Made by a program: the position numbers and the translations under genes
The notes under the pieces: model-generated
What the model saw: the letters and a program-made list of their open reading frames with translations, nothing else
Told to the model about the DNA's origin: nothing
Database searches by the model: none
Assembly (NCBI RefSeq): GCF_900106745.1
Contig: NZ_FNNV01000001.1
Coordinates: forward strand, 372,001 to 436,000
DNA: 64,000 bases
Direction of reading: 5' to 3'
From: Paenibacillus sp. CF384
GTDB lineage: Bacteria > Bacillota > Bacilli > Paenibacillales > Paenibacillaceae
Shown: positions 52,182 through 60,524 of the stretch, piece after piece
Numbering within the stretch: the first letter of the stretch is position 1
Layout of the letters: every line of letters starts with the position of its first letter

Positions 52182-53294
52182 TTATAAATTTCCTCTTCTC
52201 GCTTGTTCCCTTTCAATCGATTCAAACAACGCTTTGAAGTTGCCTTCTCCGAATCCAACGGCCCCTTTGCGCTGAATGATTTCGATGAACAACGTAGGAC
52301 GATCCACGATCGGTTTGGTGAAAATCTGCAGCAGATAGCCTTCATCGTCGCGGTCTACAAGGATGTTCAGCTCTTGAAGCTTCGCAATCTCCTCATCGAT
52401 GGTGCCGACTCGTTCCGTTAACATTTCATAATAGCTGTCCGGTGTGCTCAGGAACTCGATCCCGTTATCCTTTAATGCCGTTACAGTTGCAATGATGTCA
52501 TTCGACAGAATCGCGATATGCTGGACGCCTGCCCCATGGTAATAGTCGAGAAACTCTTGGATCTGTGATTTGCGTTTGCCTGTCGCAGGCTCATTAATGG
52601 GGAACTTGATCCGTCCGCCGCCAAACATCACCTTCGACATCAGCGCCGAATATTCGGTCGAGATATCCTTATCATCGAAATGAATCATTTGTTTGAAGCC
52701 CATAACCTTCTCGTAATACGATACCCATTCTTCCATCTGCTCCACATTGCCGACAACATGATCGATCCCGATTAACCCGGTCGTTTGATGCGGGATGTTC
52801 AGCTCACATGCCTCGTAATGGGGCAGAAACACACCTTTATAATTACTGCGATTAATTAACGTATGGATGGTATCCCCGTATGTCCCGATGGCGGCTGTCG
52901 TCACTGTTCCATGCGAATCTTTATATTCCCTCGGCTCCATAATGGGGATGCCGCCGCGTGCGACAGCGTCATGGTAAGCTTTCTCCACATCGTCGATTCG
53001 CATGGCAATGTCTTTGACGCCATCACCGTGCTTGATGACAAACTCTGCGATGGGATGGTCCGGCGATAACGCTCCACTGAGTACAAACCGCGCTTGATTC
53101 TGCTCCAGCAGATACGAGACTTTGCCGTGTTCCCCTGTCTCTAAGCCCGCGTAAGCCACCACCTTAAAGCCGAACCCTTTACTTAAATAATGTGCAGCTT
53201 GTTTGGCGTTTCCGACATAAATTTCAAGATAGTCAATTCCTCTGACCGGAAACAAATCCGATGGTTGATTGTTGATCCGTCGTTGTTTTCTCAT
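52182..53294 (-). CDS. hppD: 4-Hydroxyphenylpyruvate dioxygenase
   Basis: A 370-residue enzyme turning 4-hydroxyphenylpyruvate into homogentisate. Two VOC-type halves are present. Fe ligands are His in 'IGIDHVVGNVEQ', His in 'GVQHIAILSNDI' and Glu in 'TLFIEIIQRKG'; 'GYLLQIFTKP' and 'GFGEGNFKALFESIE' are the C-terminal signature. First gene of the operon hppD-flavin reductase-hmgA-ligase-fahA-phhA. No clear promoter hexamers were found in the 115 nt upstream. Confidence 0.94.
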   Translation of the reverse strand: MRKQRRINNQPSDLFPVRGIDYLEIYVGNAKQAAHYLSKGFGFKVVAYAGLETGEHGKVSYLLEQNQARFVLSGALSPDHPIAEFVIKHGDGVKDIAMRIDDVEKAYHDAVARGGIPIMEPREYKDSHGTVTTAAIGTYGDTIHTLINRSNYKGVFLPHYEACELNIPHQTTGLIGIDHVVGNVEQMEEWVSYYEKVMGFKQMIHFDDKDISTEYSALMSKVMFGGGRIKFPINEPATGKRKSQIQEFLDYYHGAGVQHIAILSNDIIATVTALKDNGIEFLSTPDSYYEMLTERVGTIDEEIAKLQELNILVDRDDEGYLLQIFTKPIVDRPTLFIEIIQRKGAVGFGEGNFKALFESIEREQARRGNL

Positions 53295-53426
53295 GATGTG
53301 TCACCCTTTTTCTCACGGCGAATGCCGTTTCCTCTTGCCGTTATCTTATTCAGCACCTGCGGACGTTGTCGAAGCAGCTATGCTAATATTTATTCAGCTA
53401 AAGGATGAACTATCCTAATCAATATG

Positions 53427-53453
53427 AAAAAGAGCCGCCTCATGGCAGCTCTT
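53427..53453 (-). terminator. Rho-independent terminator
   Basis: AAGAGC (53430-53435) pairs with GCTCTT (53448-53453) with inner GCC/GGC pairs and is followed on the minus strand by TTTTTC. It ends the recombinase gene. Confidence 0.8.
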
Positions 53454-53471
53454 GAATGAAAGGATATGAAA

Positions 53472-54389
53472 TTAGATCAGTACCGGAATGTTGATGGTCG
53501 ACATGGCTTGTTTCTTCTGATCGTCATTGACATGGGTATAAATCATCGTCGTTTCAATCGAGGAATGGCCGAGCAGTTCCTTCACGATCCGAATATCGAC
53601 GCCGTTCCGAAGCAGCATCGTCGCGAAAGTATGTCGCAATTTATGACAAGACAGCTTCATGTCGGTCAGCCCCGGCTTGTCCGCTTTGAAGGCGGCAAAG
53701 GTCTGTTCCGCGATTTTCTGGATTTGCCGAATGGACAGTCTCTTCCCTTTCTGAGAGACGAAGAAGGCTTCTTCTTTCTCGCGATAAGGGGCAATTCGCT
53801 CCTGCTCCACTTTCGCCAGCATTGAGCTCAACATTTCGGGTACGGGAATCTCGTTCCATTTTCTCCCTTTACCGAATACTTCGATCGTTCCCTTCGCTTT
53901 CTTGAAATCTTTGAGATTCAACCGATGTACTTCTCCAACGCGCAAGCCGCAATAGCTCATCAGCAAGAAAATCGCCAGATTGCGATCCCGGTACCGACCG
54001 TCTACGAATGCCAGACTCTGAACAAGCTCCTCTTCTTCAAGGTAAACCGGTTTCTTGTTCTTCTCTGTCTTGGATTTCTTCACTTCCATGGCTGGATTCC
54101 TCGTTGCCATTTCAAAATCAATCAAGGACACATAAAAGGAGCGTATCGCCGAAAGCGTTCTGTTTCTCGTGCGATCTCCGGTGGAATCCTGTTTGGATAC
54201 CAGATATCCGATCACATCCATCTTACCGGCTTTCTGGGCCGATAACCCATCCAGCGATTGGAGATAGGAGTATGCTTCTCTCTTATACTCTCTCTGAGTA
54301 GTCGTTGTGTATCCCGCTTGCTTCATCCATATATGAAAAGCACGCAGCTCTTCCTCGTAATTTTCCTCAATTTCGTAGTTTTGGGACAT
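53472..54389 (-). CDS. Tyrosine recombinase/integrase (XerC/XerD-like)
   Basis: A 305-residue phage-integrase-family recombinase. The N-terminal SAM-like domain (about residues 10-100) binds core sites; the catalytic domain has '[13 protein letters not shown]' (Arg I), '[13 protein letters not shown]' (His-x-x-Arg), '[16 protein letters not shown]' (His and the Tyr nucleophile). All catalytic residues are present. It is either a chromosomal Xer paralogue or the integrase of a small element. The ATG at 54389 follows AGAGGTGAATCC. A 12-bp inverted repeat with a 6-bp centre lies just upstream at its promoter. Confidence 0.9.
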   Translation of the reverse strand: MSQNYEIEENYEEELRAFHIWMKQAGYTTTTQREYKREAYSYLQSLDGLSAQKAGKMDVIGYLVSKQDSTGDRTRNRTLSAIRSFYVSLIDFEMATRNPAMEVKKSKTEKNKKPVYLEEEELVQSLAFVDGRYRDRNLAIFLLMSYCGLRVGEVHRLNLKDFKKAKGTIEVFGKGRKWNEIPVPEMLSSMLAKVEQERIAPYREKEEAFFVSQKGKRLSIRQIQKIAEQTFAAFKADKPGLTDMKLSCHKLRHTFATMLLRNGVDIRIVKELLGHSSIETTMIYTHVNDDQKKQAMSTINIPVLI

Positions 54390-54442
54390 GGATTCACCTC
54401 TATGATGGGCTGACTTTGCTGTCTTTTGTCGATCTGAGACGA

Positions 54443-54478
54443 AAGTGCGCAAAATATGTGTTTTGCGCACTTATTATA
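54443..54478. promoter_or_regulatory. dif-like inverted repeat at the recombinase promoter
   Basis: AAGTGCGCAAAA and TTTTGCGCACTT (54443-54454 and 54461-54472) flank a 6-bp centre TATGTG. The 11-6-11 spacing is that of Xer recombination sites and the arm AGTGCGCAAAA matches 9 of 11 bases of the E. coli dif XerC arm. An extended -10 (TGTTATAAT, hexamer 54478-54473 on the minus strand) abuts it, so it could also be an autoregulatory operator. Confidence 0.55.
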
Positions 54479-54613
54479 ACATGTTTTTGGCCGATTAGAC
54501 ATAAGTCCGCTGTCATAGAAATTTTACTTCCAAATATTGTAACATAATAATTTTGTTCTCATAACATACTGCATGTACTATGAAAATGATATCGTTGAAA
54601 GGAGTGCTTTTGG

Positions 54614-54994
54614 ATGCCTTATACTACAGGATGGGTTACAAACACACGGGAATTCGGCACTGCTGCATCAACCATCGTGGTTAATATTAAGAACAATAAT
54701 CAAACTACAGCAACTTCATTTATTGTAAAAGTTTACGCTTCGGTTGATTCGACTAGTTTTAATCACCTATATTCTCAATCTATTAATCTAGTACCTAAAT
54801 CCAGTCGAGTTGCGACGTTTTTTATTGCTGGTAACGTTGCTTATGAAGTTCAATTTGATGAAATGATGCCTCCTTTAATTGGTGATACTGTATTAACGGT
54901 ATACGGAATCGACGAGGTTGGGCAACTCGTTACGAACCAGCGCTTTACTCCCCCTGAATTCACGTTCATCAATGCATTTAGTACACCATTTTAA
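54614..54994 (+). CDS. Unrecognised AT-rich small protein
   Basis: A 126-residue protein with no signal peptide and a beta-type pattern ('AASTIVVNIKNNNQTT', 'SFIVKVYASVDSTSF', 'SINLVPKSSRVATFFIAG'). It may be a single Ig-like or spore-surface type sandwich; no family is recognised. AAAGGAG lies 9 nt before the ATG. Its base composition is clearly more AT-rich than neighbouring genes, and it lies next to the recombinase, which hints at acquisition from elsewhere. A strong terminator follows. Confidence 0.6.
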   Translation: MPYTTGWVTNTREFGTAASTIVVNIKNNNQTTATSFIVKVYASVDSTSFNHLYSQSINLVPKSSRVATFFIAGNVAYEVQFDEMMPPLIGDTVLTVYGIDEVGQLVTNQRFTPPEFTFINAFSTPF

Positions 54995-55025
54995 GCAATC
55001 GATTCTCCCTTTAATCACAAAGAAT

Positions 55026-55059
55026 AAGCTGCCGACAATTTACGGCAGCTTGTTTTTTT
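55026..55059 (+). terminator. Rho-independent terminator
   Basis: AAGCTGCCG (55026-55034) pairs with CGGCAGCTT (55043-55051), followed by GTTTTTTT. It may also slow the convergent DUF3169 transcript. Confidence 0.88.
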
Positions 55060-55061
55060 AT

Positions 55062-55814
55062 TTATTTGCCGAATCTGCTTGCTTCGCGAAAGTATACGGC
55101 TTTCTGGACAATAGAGATGATGGTGAGGACCATGATAGGCAGCGGTGAAAATTCGAAGAGGAACGAGTATAGAATGAAGAACAATATGCCGCTATAGATC
55201 ATGACATTGACGGCCTTGAAGGAGCTGTAGGCCGACCTATAAACGGTGAATCGCTCAGCTTCGTCCAGTTTATCGAACAATTCGCGTTGTGTGTTCCTTG
55301 TACGCATCGAAATGGAGCGATCCGGAAACAGCTTGTTATAATGACGAACGATGATGGACTGCAATACAACCGCTCCTAAGATAAAAACAACCGCGCATAA
55401 CAGATTCACAATCAGGAAGCCTTCTTGATCATTGGCTTGGGCTTCCCTGCTGGCAAAATAAGCCATACAAAGCGCGAACCACAAAGCAGCCGTCATATAA
55501 TTGTAGGCACTAATTTTCATGAGCTTGCCAACCGCATGCTCGTCGGCAGTCGGTTCATCTTCAGACCCATTAGGCTCGTAACCCGATTTGGAAGTATACC
55601 GCAGAATTCCTATGATGCTCCATGTCGTCAGAAGGAAACAAGCAATGCCGATAACCCCAAAGATGATATCGTAATCGTAAACGATGCCGGGGTTAAACGT
55701 TAAATGGTCCGGACGCGGAACCGATTCGCTGGTAAGAAGAAACCCGCCAACCCCTCCTAAGGCCATCATGGATATTAAGTAGAGCGCAGTTATCTTTTTG
55801 GATTTATTATTCAT
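55062..55814 (-). CDS. DUF3169 family membrane protein
   Basis: A 250-residue protein with about six hydrophobic segments and a central soluble loop ('HYNKLFPDRSISMRTRNTQRELFDKLDEAERFTVYRSAY'-type motif, only partly cited here: 'DEAERFTVYRSAYSSF'). The order fits DUF3169, a Firmicutes family usually encoded next to a small XRE regulator, as here. Function unknown. The ATG at 55814 overlaps the regulator's end by 8 nt. Confidence 0.75.
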   Translation of the reverse strand: MNNKSKKITALYLISMMALGGVGGFLLTSESVPRPDHLTFNPGIVYDYDIIFGVIGIACFLLTTWSIIGILRYTSKSGYEPNGSEDEPTADEHAVGKLMKISAYNYMTAALWFALCMAYFASREAQANDQEGFLIVNLLCAVVFILGAVVLQSIIVRHYNKLFPDRSISMRTRNTQRELFDKLDEAERFTVYRSAYSSFKAVNVMIYSGILFFILYSFLFEFSPLPIMVLTIISIVQKAVYFREASRFGK

Positions 55815-56028
55815 GGTTCTCCTCATCCCCCTCTAAGAAAAATATGGACTCCACCGGCACTTGAAAGACTGCCGAAATCTTCAAGACCAATACGATTGAA
55901 GGCGCGTAATCCCCTCTTTCGATTAAGGCAATCGTTTGTCTGGATGCGCCGATTAATTGGGCGAGATCGCCTTGCGACAATCGATCGCGAGCCCTCAGCT
56001 CTCGGACGCGGTTACGTAATTCAACCAC
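55807..56028 (-). CDS. Small XRE-family (HTH_3) transcriptional regulator
   Basis: A 73-residue protein that is almost entirely one Cro/CI-type helix-turn-helix: 'LSQGDLAQLIGASRQTIALIERGDYAPSIVLVLKIS', ending in an acidic tail 'FFLEGDEENHE'. It resembles the short YozG/XRE regulators paired with membrane proteins. It starts at GTG, 7 nt after GGAGG. A perfect 16-bp palindrome overlapping the probable -10 box upstream suggests autoregulation. Confidence 0.88.
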   Translation of the reverse strand: MVELRNRVRELRARDRLSQGDLAQLIGASRQTIALIERGDYAPSIVLVLKISAVFQVPVESIFFLEGDEENHE

Positions 56029-56072
56029 TACATCACCTCCACATGGGTATCATACATGATTATTGTCATTTT

Positions 56073-56088
56073 GTATATTATAATATAC
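56073..56088. promoter_or_regulatory. 16-bp palindrome overlapping the XRE-gene promoter
   Basis: GTATATTATAATATAC is its own reverse complement and contains TATAAT. It lies 45 nt before the regulator's GTG start and is a likely operator for that regulator. Confidence 0.6.
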
Positions 56089-56121
56089 ATTTTGACTATA
56101 AATGTTTACACATCTGTAACG

Positions 56122-56157
56122 AAAAAAGGCTGCCGGATTGTGAATCCGGGCAGCCTC
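56122..56157 (-). terminator. Rho-independent terminator
   Basis: GGCTGCC pairs with GGCAGCC around a GGATT/AATCC inner stem, followed on the minus strand by TTTTTT. It ends the VOC-protein gene. Confidence 0.88.
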
Positions 56158-56173
56158 GCTATTCCCATTGCTA

Positions 56174-56575
56174 TTAAAGAACCTGCGCAATTTCCCACAT
56201 ATGCCCATCCGGATCGGCAAAACAAGCCGTTCGCCGACCCCAAGGGCGAGTTATCGGTCCATTCAATAATTGAACGCCACGTTCTTTCAACTCTTCGCAT
56301 ACCCGATCAACGTCTGGTACTTGGATCGTGAACTGAAACCGCGCGCCATCACCGCTGCGACCAACCGGCGCCGGCTCAACTAACTCATTGGCATTCGATT
56401 GATTTAACAGATTGATATAGGTATTCCCATAATCAAACACCGCGCAAGCGTCATCTTCAAATAGGATCGCAAGTTTAAACGTCTCCTTATAGAATGCCTT
56501 CGATCGATTCAAATCTTCCACAAACAATGTGATTTCTGTAATTTTGTTCGTCCAGTCCGTTGTCATGATTTGCAT
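56174..56575 (-). CDS. VOC-family (glyoxalase/bleomycin resistance fold) protein
   Basis: A 133-residue protein with one complete VOC domain: 'ITLFVEDLNRSKAFYKETF', 'FDYGNTYINLL', 'RFQFTIQVPDVDRVCEEL' and 'WGRRTACFADPDGHMWEIAQ' with a metal-type Glu near the end. Such proteins are lyases, isomerases or binding proteins; the substrate is unknown. The start at 56575 has GGGG just upstream and lies 14 nt after the stop of the glycosidase gene, so both probably share one transcript. Confidence 0.8.
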   Translation of the reverse strand: MQIMTTDWTNKITEITLFVEDLNRSKAFYKETFKLAILFEDDACAVFDYGNTYINLLNQSNANELVEPAPVGRSGDGARFQFTIQVPDVDRVCEELKERGVQLLNGPITRPWGRRTACFADPDGHMWEIAQVL

Positions 56576-56588
56576 TCGACCCCATTTC

Positions 56589-58763
56589 CTATTCTTCAAT
56601 TCCCGCACACATTGTAAAGACCTGAATATCTCCGGGGGCAAGTCGGACACGAAGACATGATTCCGCACCCCCGCTTGATTCCAATGTACCTTCCCCATCT
56701 GCAAACCAACACGCTGCTGCCGAATATGGCTTCGGCAACCGGATGCGGACTTCCCTGTCGGAATCACTCCAATTGCTGGCAAACACGAAACAACCGCTTG
56801 TCCCTTCCGCTTCCCACGAGAGCACATCACCGCGAACACCGTCTTCACCCTCTATCGTTACATAAGGCGTTAAACCGAATTTCGTTTGAAGCAATTCTCT
56901 GAAAAATGTTCTCGTTCCATTAAGCGGATTCCGCTCATAAGCAGCCGCCAGCAATGAGCCTATCCACACCGCTTTGCCGCGACCATAATCGGCACAAGTG
57001 ATGGCTGCCATGCCATCCTCTGCAAACGCAGCTAATACGTCGACATCCGAACGGACAGTAATGTCCGTTTTATAGTAAGAACCTTCCAAAGTTACATCCG
57101 AAGTACCGGACGCTGTAAGCGAGGCAATCGGAATTGCAATTCGGGATTCCGCTATAACTTCATGATAGCTGTGGTCCAGATGCTCGACCGAGTGAATCCA
57201 AGTCTCACGGACACCGAATATTTCGTCGAACCCGTAACCGGGAACGATCGGGCTATGCGTCCCATCTTCTGCTTGAAGCGCTCCGAAGGAATTCTCAGCA
57301 AGAAGAATGCCGCCGTTTGCCACCCACTCGCGGATTATCTTACACAAGTCCCGGTTTAAATATAGAGGATACGGCATCCACAAGCATCGGAATCGAGCTA
57401 ATGTTTCCTTGTTTAGCAGTCTGTCGTGGACAAATTCGACTTTGTAGTTAAGATCGTGGAGCAGATGATGCATGCCTTGCACGGAATCGTTATAGGTGTC
57501 CAAGTGCGCATAAGCGGCGAAATTAGCGATTTGGTTCTCTGAGCTGAATAGGATTGCAATACCGTCTGAGGGGCGAGTTGATTCAGTAAGTCTGTCGCCG
57601 TGAAGTTGAATAGTCGAGTTCAAAGCCGCCATTTCCTTCAACCAAGGCGTTTCACTACCATCCATATAGGTACTCCCCCAAGCAGGAGCCTCATGTCCCA
57701 GTGTTTCCGGACGATACTGCCAGAACAAATAGCCAAGTATGCCCCGAGAAAGCGGAATGAGAACATGACGTTTCAATTCGGTCCAATTGAGCTTCCGAGG
57801 CTTCAGCGCGGTAGTACCGGGGAGAGCATGAATCTCGGAGTTGATAACGGGCTTTCCTCCTGCAGCGGACAATAACAGATCTGCGGACCAAGCCGAGGAA
57901 CCAAGACTATTGCCGAACAGATCGCACGGCTCGGCAAGCATGAAATCGTCCGAACCAGCCGTAATCAAGTTAAAGATTGGCGAAGGCACAGTATGGACCA
58001 TGACAGGATGCTCCGTATCCAGTGCCTTGACAACTTGGATTCTTCGCTTTAAGTCCTCGGTAAGCGCATCCGACATGAACAACCGCCAGTCCACCATATC
58101 GTTATAAATCGCTTGTCCTCTCGGCGGTTCGACTTCGGACCAATCGCCATACCTGCGCTGCCATTTCAGATTTAGAGCGTCTATGGATTCGTATTTCTTG
58201 TGTAACCAGACAGCGAATGCTTGCAGCGAATGATCGCAATAGCAAACCTGGTTCTCGAACGCAAGCTTTCGCTTAATGCCAGTCGTGAGCTCCGGCTCAT
58301 TCCATAGATCCCATACCCAGAGTGCCGAATGGCCGCCCAACTTCTTGACGGCTTCCATAAGAAAACGATCCTTCTCTCGTTGTGCCGGCTCGTGATGATA
58401 GCATGGACCCGGAGCACCACCGATTTGCCGGTAGCTAAGCGCCTGCGGTTTAAGCACGGTACCGTCAGCCGTTTCCATCAAGGAATTGGGATATTTCTTG
58501 TAAAACCAAACCGGTGCGACATCGAAAATGACGTTAAGCACGACTTTCAATCGATGGCTTTCCGCTAAATCCATCAAATCCGCGATATCGTCGAAAATAA
58601 AGGTGTTCTCGGAAGGATGGCAATCCCTCCATTGCACCCAAAGCTTGATGCAATTAAAGCCATTCAACGAAATCCTTTCCAGATCCATCGCCCACTGATC
58701 GCGGTACGGGGTAGGTGAGCGGTAGTATTGAAAACCGAAAGGGATAAACGATTTTTCTTTCAT
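56589..58763 (-). CDS. GH42-like beta-galactosidase family glycosidase
   Basis: A 724-residue cytosolic glycosidase. The TIM barrel has 'NGFNCIKLWVQWRDCHP', the acid/base 'VWDLWNEPE' and the nucleophile Glu in 'KPVINSEIHALPG'. Residues about 400-620 fit the trimerisation (GATase-like) domain ('LWMPYPLYLNRDLCKIIREWVANGGILLAENSFG' region) and the last 80 residues a C-terminal beta domain. It should remove beta-linked galactose or a related sugar; GH42 proteins are diverse, so the sugar is not certain. No transporter is adjacent. Confidence 0.8.
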   Translation of the reverse strand: MKEKSFIPFGFQYYRSPTPYRDQWAMDLERISLNGFNCIKLWVQWRDCHPSENTFIFDDIADLMDLAESHRLKVVLNVIFDVAPVWFYKKYPNSLMETADGTVLKPQALSYRQIGGAPGPCYHHEPAQREKDRFLMEAVKKLGGHSALWVWDLWNEPELTTGIKRKLAFENQVCYCDHSLQAFAVWLHKKYESIDALNLKWQRRYGDWSEVEPPRGQAIYNDMVDWRLFMSDALTEDLKRRIQVVKALDTEHPVMVHTVPSPIFNLITAGSDDFMLAEPCDLFGNSLGSSAWSADLLLSAAGGKPVINSEIHALPGTTALKPRKLNWTELKRHVLIPLSRGILGYLFWQYRPETLGHEAPAWGSTYMDGSETPWLKEMAALNSTIQLHGDRLTESTRPSDGIAILFSSENQIANFAAYAHLDTYNDSVQGMHHLLHDLNYKVEFVHDRLLNKETLARFRCLWMPYPLYLNRDLCKIIREWVANGGILLAENSFGALQAEDGTHSPIVPGYGFDEIFGVRETWIHSVEHLDHSYHEVIAESRIAIPIASLTASGTSDVTLEGSYYKTDITVRSDVDVLAAFAEDGMAAITCADYGRGKAVWIGSLLAAAYERNPLNGTRTFFRELLQTKFGLTPYVTIEGEDGVRGDVLSWEAEGTSGCFVFASNWSDSDREVRIRLPKPYSAAACWFADGEGTLESSGGAESCLRVRLAPGDIQVFTMCAGIEE

Positions 58764-58924
58764 TCTGAAGCCTCTCCTCTACTATTTCCTTCCTACTCAC
58801 TCTATCTCTGACTTTATATTGTGAATATTCGATAGGTCGGGTTAAACCCCTTCAAGCAGAAGACAAAAAGGGTTCAAGTTATTCTCTAGCACCAGCGTTT
58901 CTTTTTCCCCTACTACTTTTGTGG

Positions 58925-58930
58925 TAGAAT
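58925..58930 (+). promoter_or_regulatory. Extended -10 promoter of the coiled-coil/glycosidase pair
   Basis: TGGTAGAAT gives a -10 hexamer TAGAAT with an upstream TG. A transcript start near 58937 leaves almost no leader before the ATG at 58942, which supports the ATG at 58969 as the real start. Confidence 0.4.
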
Positions 58931-58968
58931 AGAGGTTCTGAATGATAGTAAGAGGAGCGATTCATAGC

Positions 58969-59391
58969 ATGGAAACGAACGTCCCGACGTCGGCAAGCCG
59001 TTCTGTCGAGAGAACTTCCCGTAAATCAAAGCCTTCTGTTCCGATGTTTCTTGCAGCCTGGGCGCTGCTGATCAGCTGCGGCGTTATAGGTACAGTTTGG
59101 TATACTGGCCAAGTAAAAGACAAATTGACCCAAGACATTAGCGCTCAAACGGCGCAGCAAATTACGCTGATGCAGCAGAATTACGATGCGCAGCTGAAGC
59201 AGATGCAAACTGACTTCTCAGGCGAGCTGAACAAGGTGCAGGGCAAAGTCGATGCACTTAACGAACTCTTGGAATTCACGAAAGATAATACGAATTCAAA
59301 AACCGACAACAGCAACAAACTATTCACGCAGTTGAATGAGGTTAAGAAAAAACTGGCCGAGCTGCAGAAAAGTTTGGATGTGCTGAAATGA
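58969..59391 (+). CDS. Single-span membrane protein with extracytoplasmic coiled coil
   Basis: A 140-residue protein: basic N-terminus, one membrane segment ('MFLAAWALLISCGVIGTVWY', about residues 26-45), then a long coiled coil ('LTQDISAQTAQQITLMQQNYDAQLKQ' region, 'LFTQLNEVKKKLAELQKSLD'). No family is recognised. Its stop overlaps the ATG of the phosphodiester glycosidase gene (ATGA), so it is probably a partner or scaffold for that enzyme. The ATG at 58969 follows AGAGGAG by 11 nt. Confidence 0.65.
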   Translation: METNVPTSASRSVERTSRKSKPSVPMFLAAWALLISCGVIGTVWYTGQVKDKLTQDISAQTAQQITLMQQNYDAQLKQMQTDFSGELNKVQGKVDALNELLEFTKDNTNSKTDNSNKLFTQLNEVKKKLAELQKSLDVLK

Positions 59392-60461
59392 CGTTGAACG
59401 TTAAGCAAATCAATAGGTTCTTTCTCATGGCATGTGCCCCATTCATCGGACTGCTCATATGGCTGATGGCCTCGGATCTGTCGATTACACTTCCGGACAG
59501 CACATATCCGAAGCCTGCCTTAACACATACAACAGTGCCGGCGGATACCGCGAAGCTGACTGCCGGGCTAGACGAAGCGAAAAAAACGGCACTTGTCACA
59601 GCGAAGTCACTCAAGAAATCGATCCAACTCTATACGACTACGGGCAAAAACATGAACGCCATCGTCTCGCTGGCCGTTTCTCAAGCAAATCGGCCCTATC
59701 GCATTTATGACCGGCGCATTACGCGGAAGATTGGCGCACCAACGCAGCAGATCGACTCGGACAATGTCCGCGCGCAGCTGTTTGTGATTCATGCGCAGCA
59801 CTTTAACGGATATGCGCTGAAGGTCAAGCTGAAATCGCCTAAAGCGATGAAAATGGTGCTGGGTCAAGACAAGAATGGCGGAGCTGAAACGACTCTCGCA
59901 GCCGTCAATCGTTACCGTGCCATTGCCGGCGTGAATGCCGGCGGCTTCGCAGATGACGGCAGCAAACGTTATCCGCTCGGTACCACCGTGATGAACGGTA
60001 AGTATTTGAACGGCTTTTCCCCTACTTACAAGGATTTGTTCTTCGTTGGGCTAAACGATAAATTAGAGCTCATCGGAGGCAAATATACGAGCAAATCGCG
60101 TCTGGACAGCGAAAATCCGAAGTTTGGTGCATCGTTTGTACCTGTGCTCCTACATAATGGCAACGCACAGCCGATACCTGACAAATGGCGAACCAGCCCA
60201 TTGCGTGCACCGCGAACAATTGTCGCCAATTATAAAGATAATCAGCTTCTCTTCCTCGTTATCGATGGACGCAACGAGAATGGCAGTTCAGGCGCGACGC
60301 TTGAAGAGGCGCAAATGCTCCTTCAACGGTTCGGCGCGATCGATGGCTATAACTTAGACGGCGGAGGTTCATCATCTCTCGTTTTCAATGGCCGCATCGT
60401 GAATCACCCGTCAGACGGGCAACTTCGACCGGTACCGACTCATTTTCTCTTTTTCAAATAA
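59388..60461 (+). CDS. Phosphodiester glycosidase (NAGPA domain) family protein, membrane-anchored
   Basis: A 357-residue protein with an N-terminal membrane segment ('FFLMACAPFIGLLIWLMAS') and an extracytoplasmic NAGPA domain (about residues 150-357): 'RYRAIAGVNAGGFADDGSKRYPLG', 'RTIVANYKDNQLLFLVIDGRNENG' and 'FGAIDGYNLDGGGSSSLVFNGRIVN'. These are the hallmark of YngK/NAGPA enzymes, which remove N-acetylglucosamine or related sugars from phosphodiesters, likely wall polymers in bacteria. Translation is coupled to the upstream coiled-coil protein. A terminator follows. Confidence 0.85.
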   Translation: MTLNVKQINRFFLMACAPFIGLLIWLMASDLSITLPDSTYPKPALTHTTVPADTAKLTAGLDEAKKTALVTAKSLKKSIQLYTTTGKNMNAIVSLAVSQANRPYRIYDRRITRKIGAPTQQIDSDNVRAQLFVIHAQHFNGYALKVKLKSPKAMKMVLGQDKNGGAETTLAAVNRYRAIAGVNAGGFADDGSKRYPLGTTVMNGKYLNGFSPTYKDLFFVGLNDKLELIGGKYTSKSRLDSENPKFGASFVPVLLHNGNAQPIPDKWRTSPLRAPRTIVANYKDNQLLFLVIDGRNENGSSGATLEEAQMLLQRFGAIDGYNLDGGGSSSLVFNGRIVNHPSDGQLRPVPTHFLFFK

Positions 60462-60469
60462 GACAAATA

Positions 60470-60502
60470 AACAGGCTGCCACTCAGGCAGCCTGTTTGAT
60501 TA
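60470..60502. terminator. Rho-independent terminator
   Basis: AACAGGCTGCC (60470-60480) pairs with GGCAGCCTGTT (60486-60496), with a T-rich right flank and A-rich left flank. It separates two convergent genes. Confidence 0.85.
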
Positions 60503-60524
60503 ACGCATATAGGTTACGCCTTCT

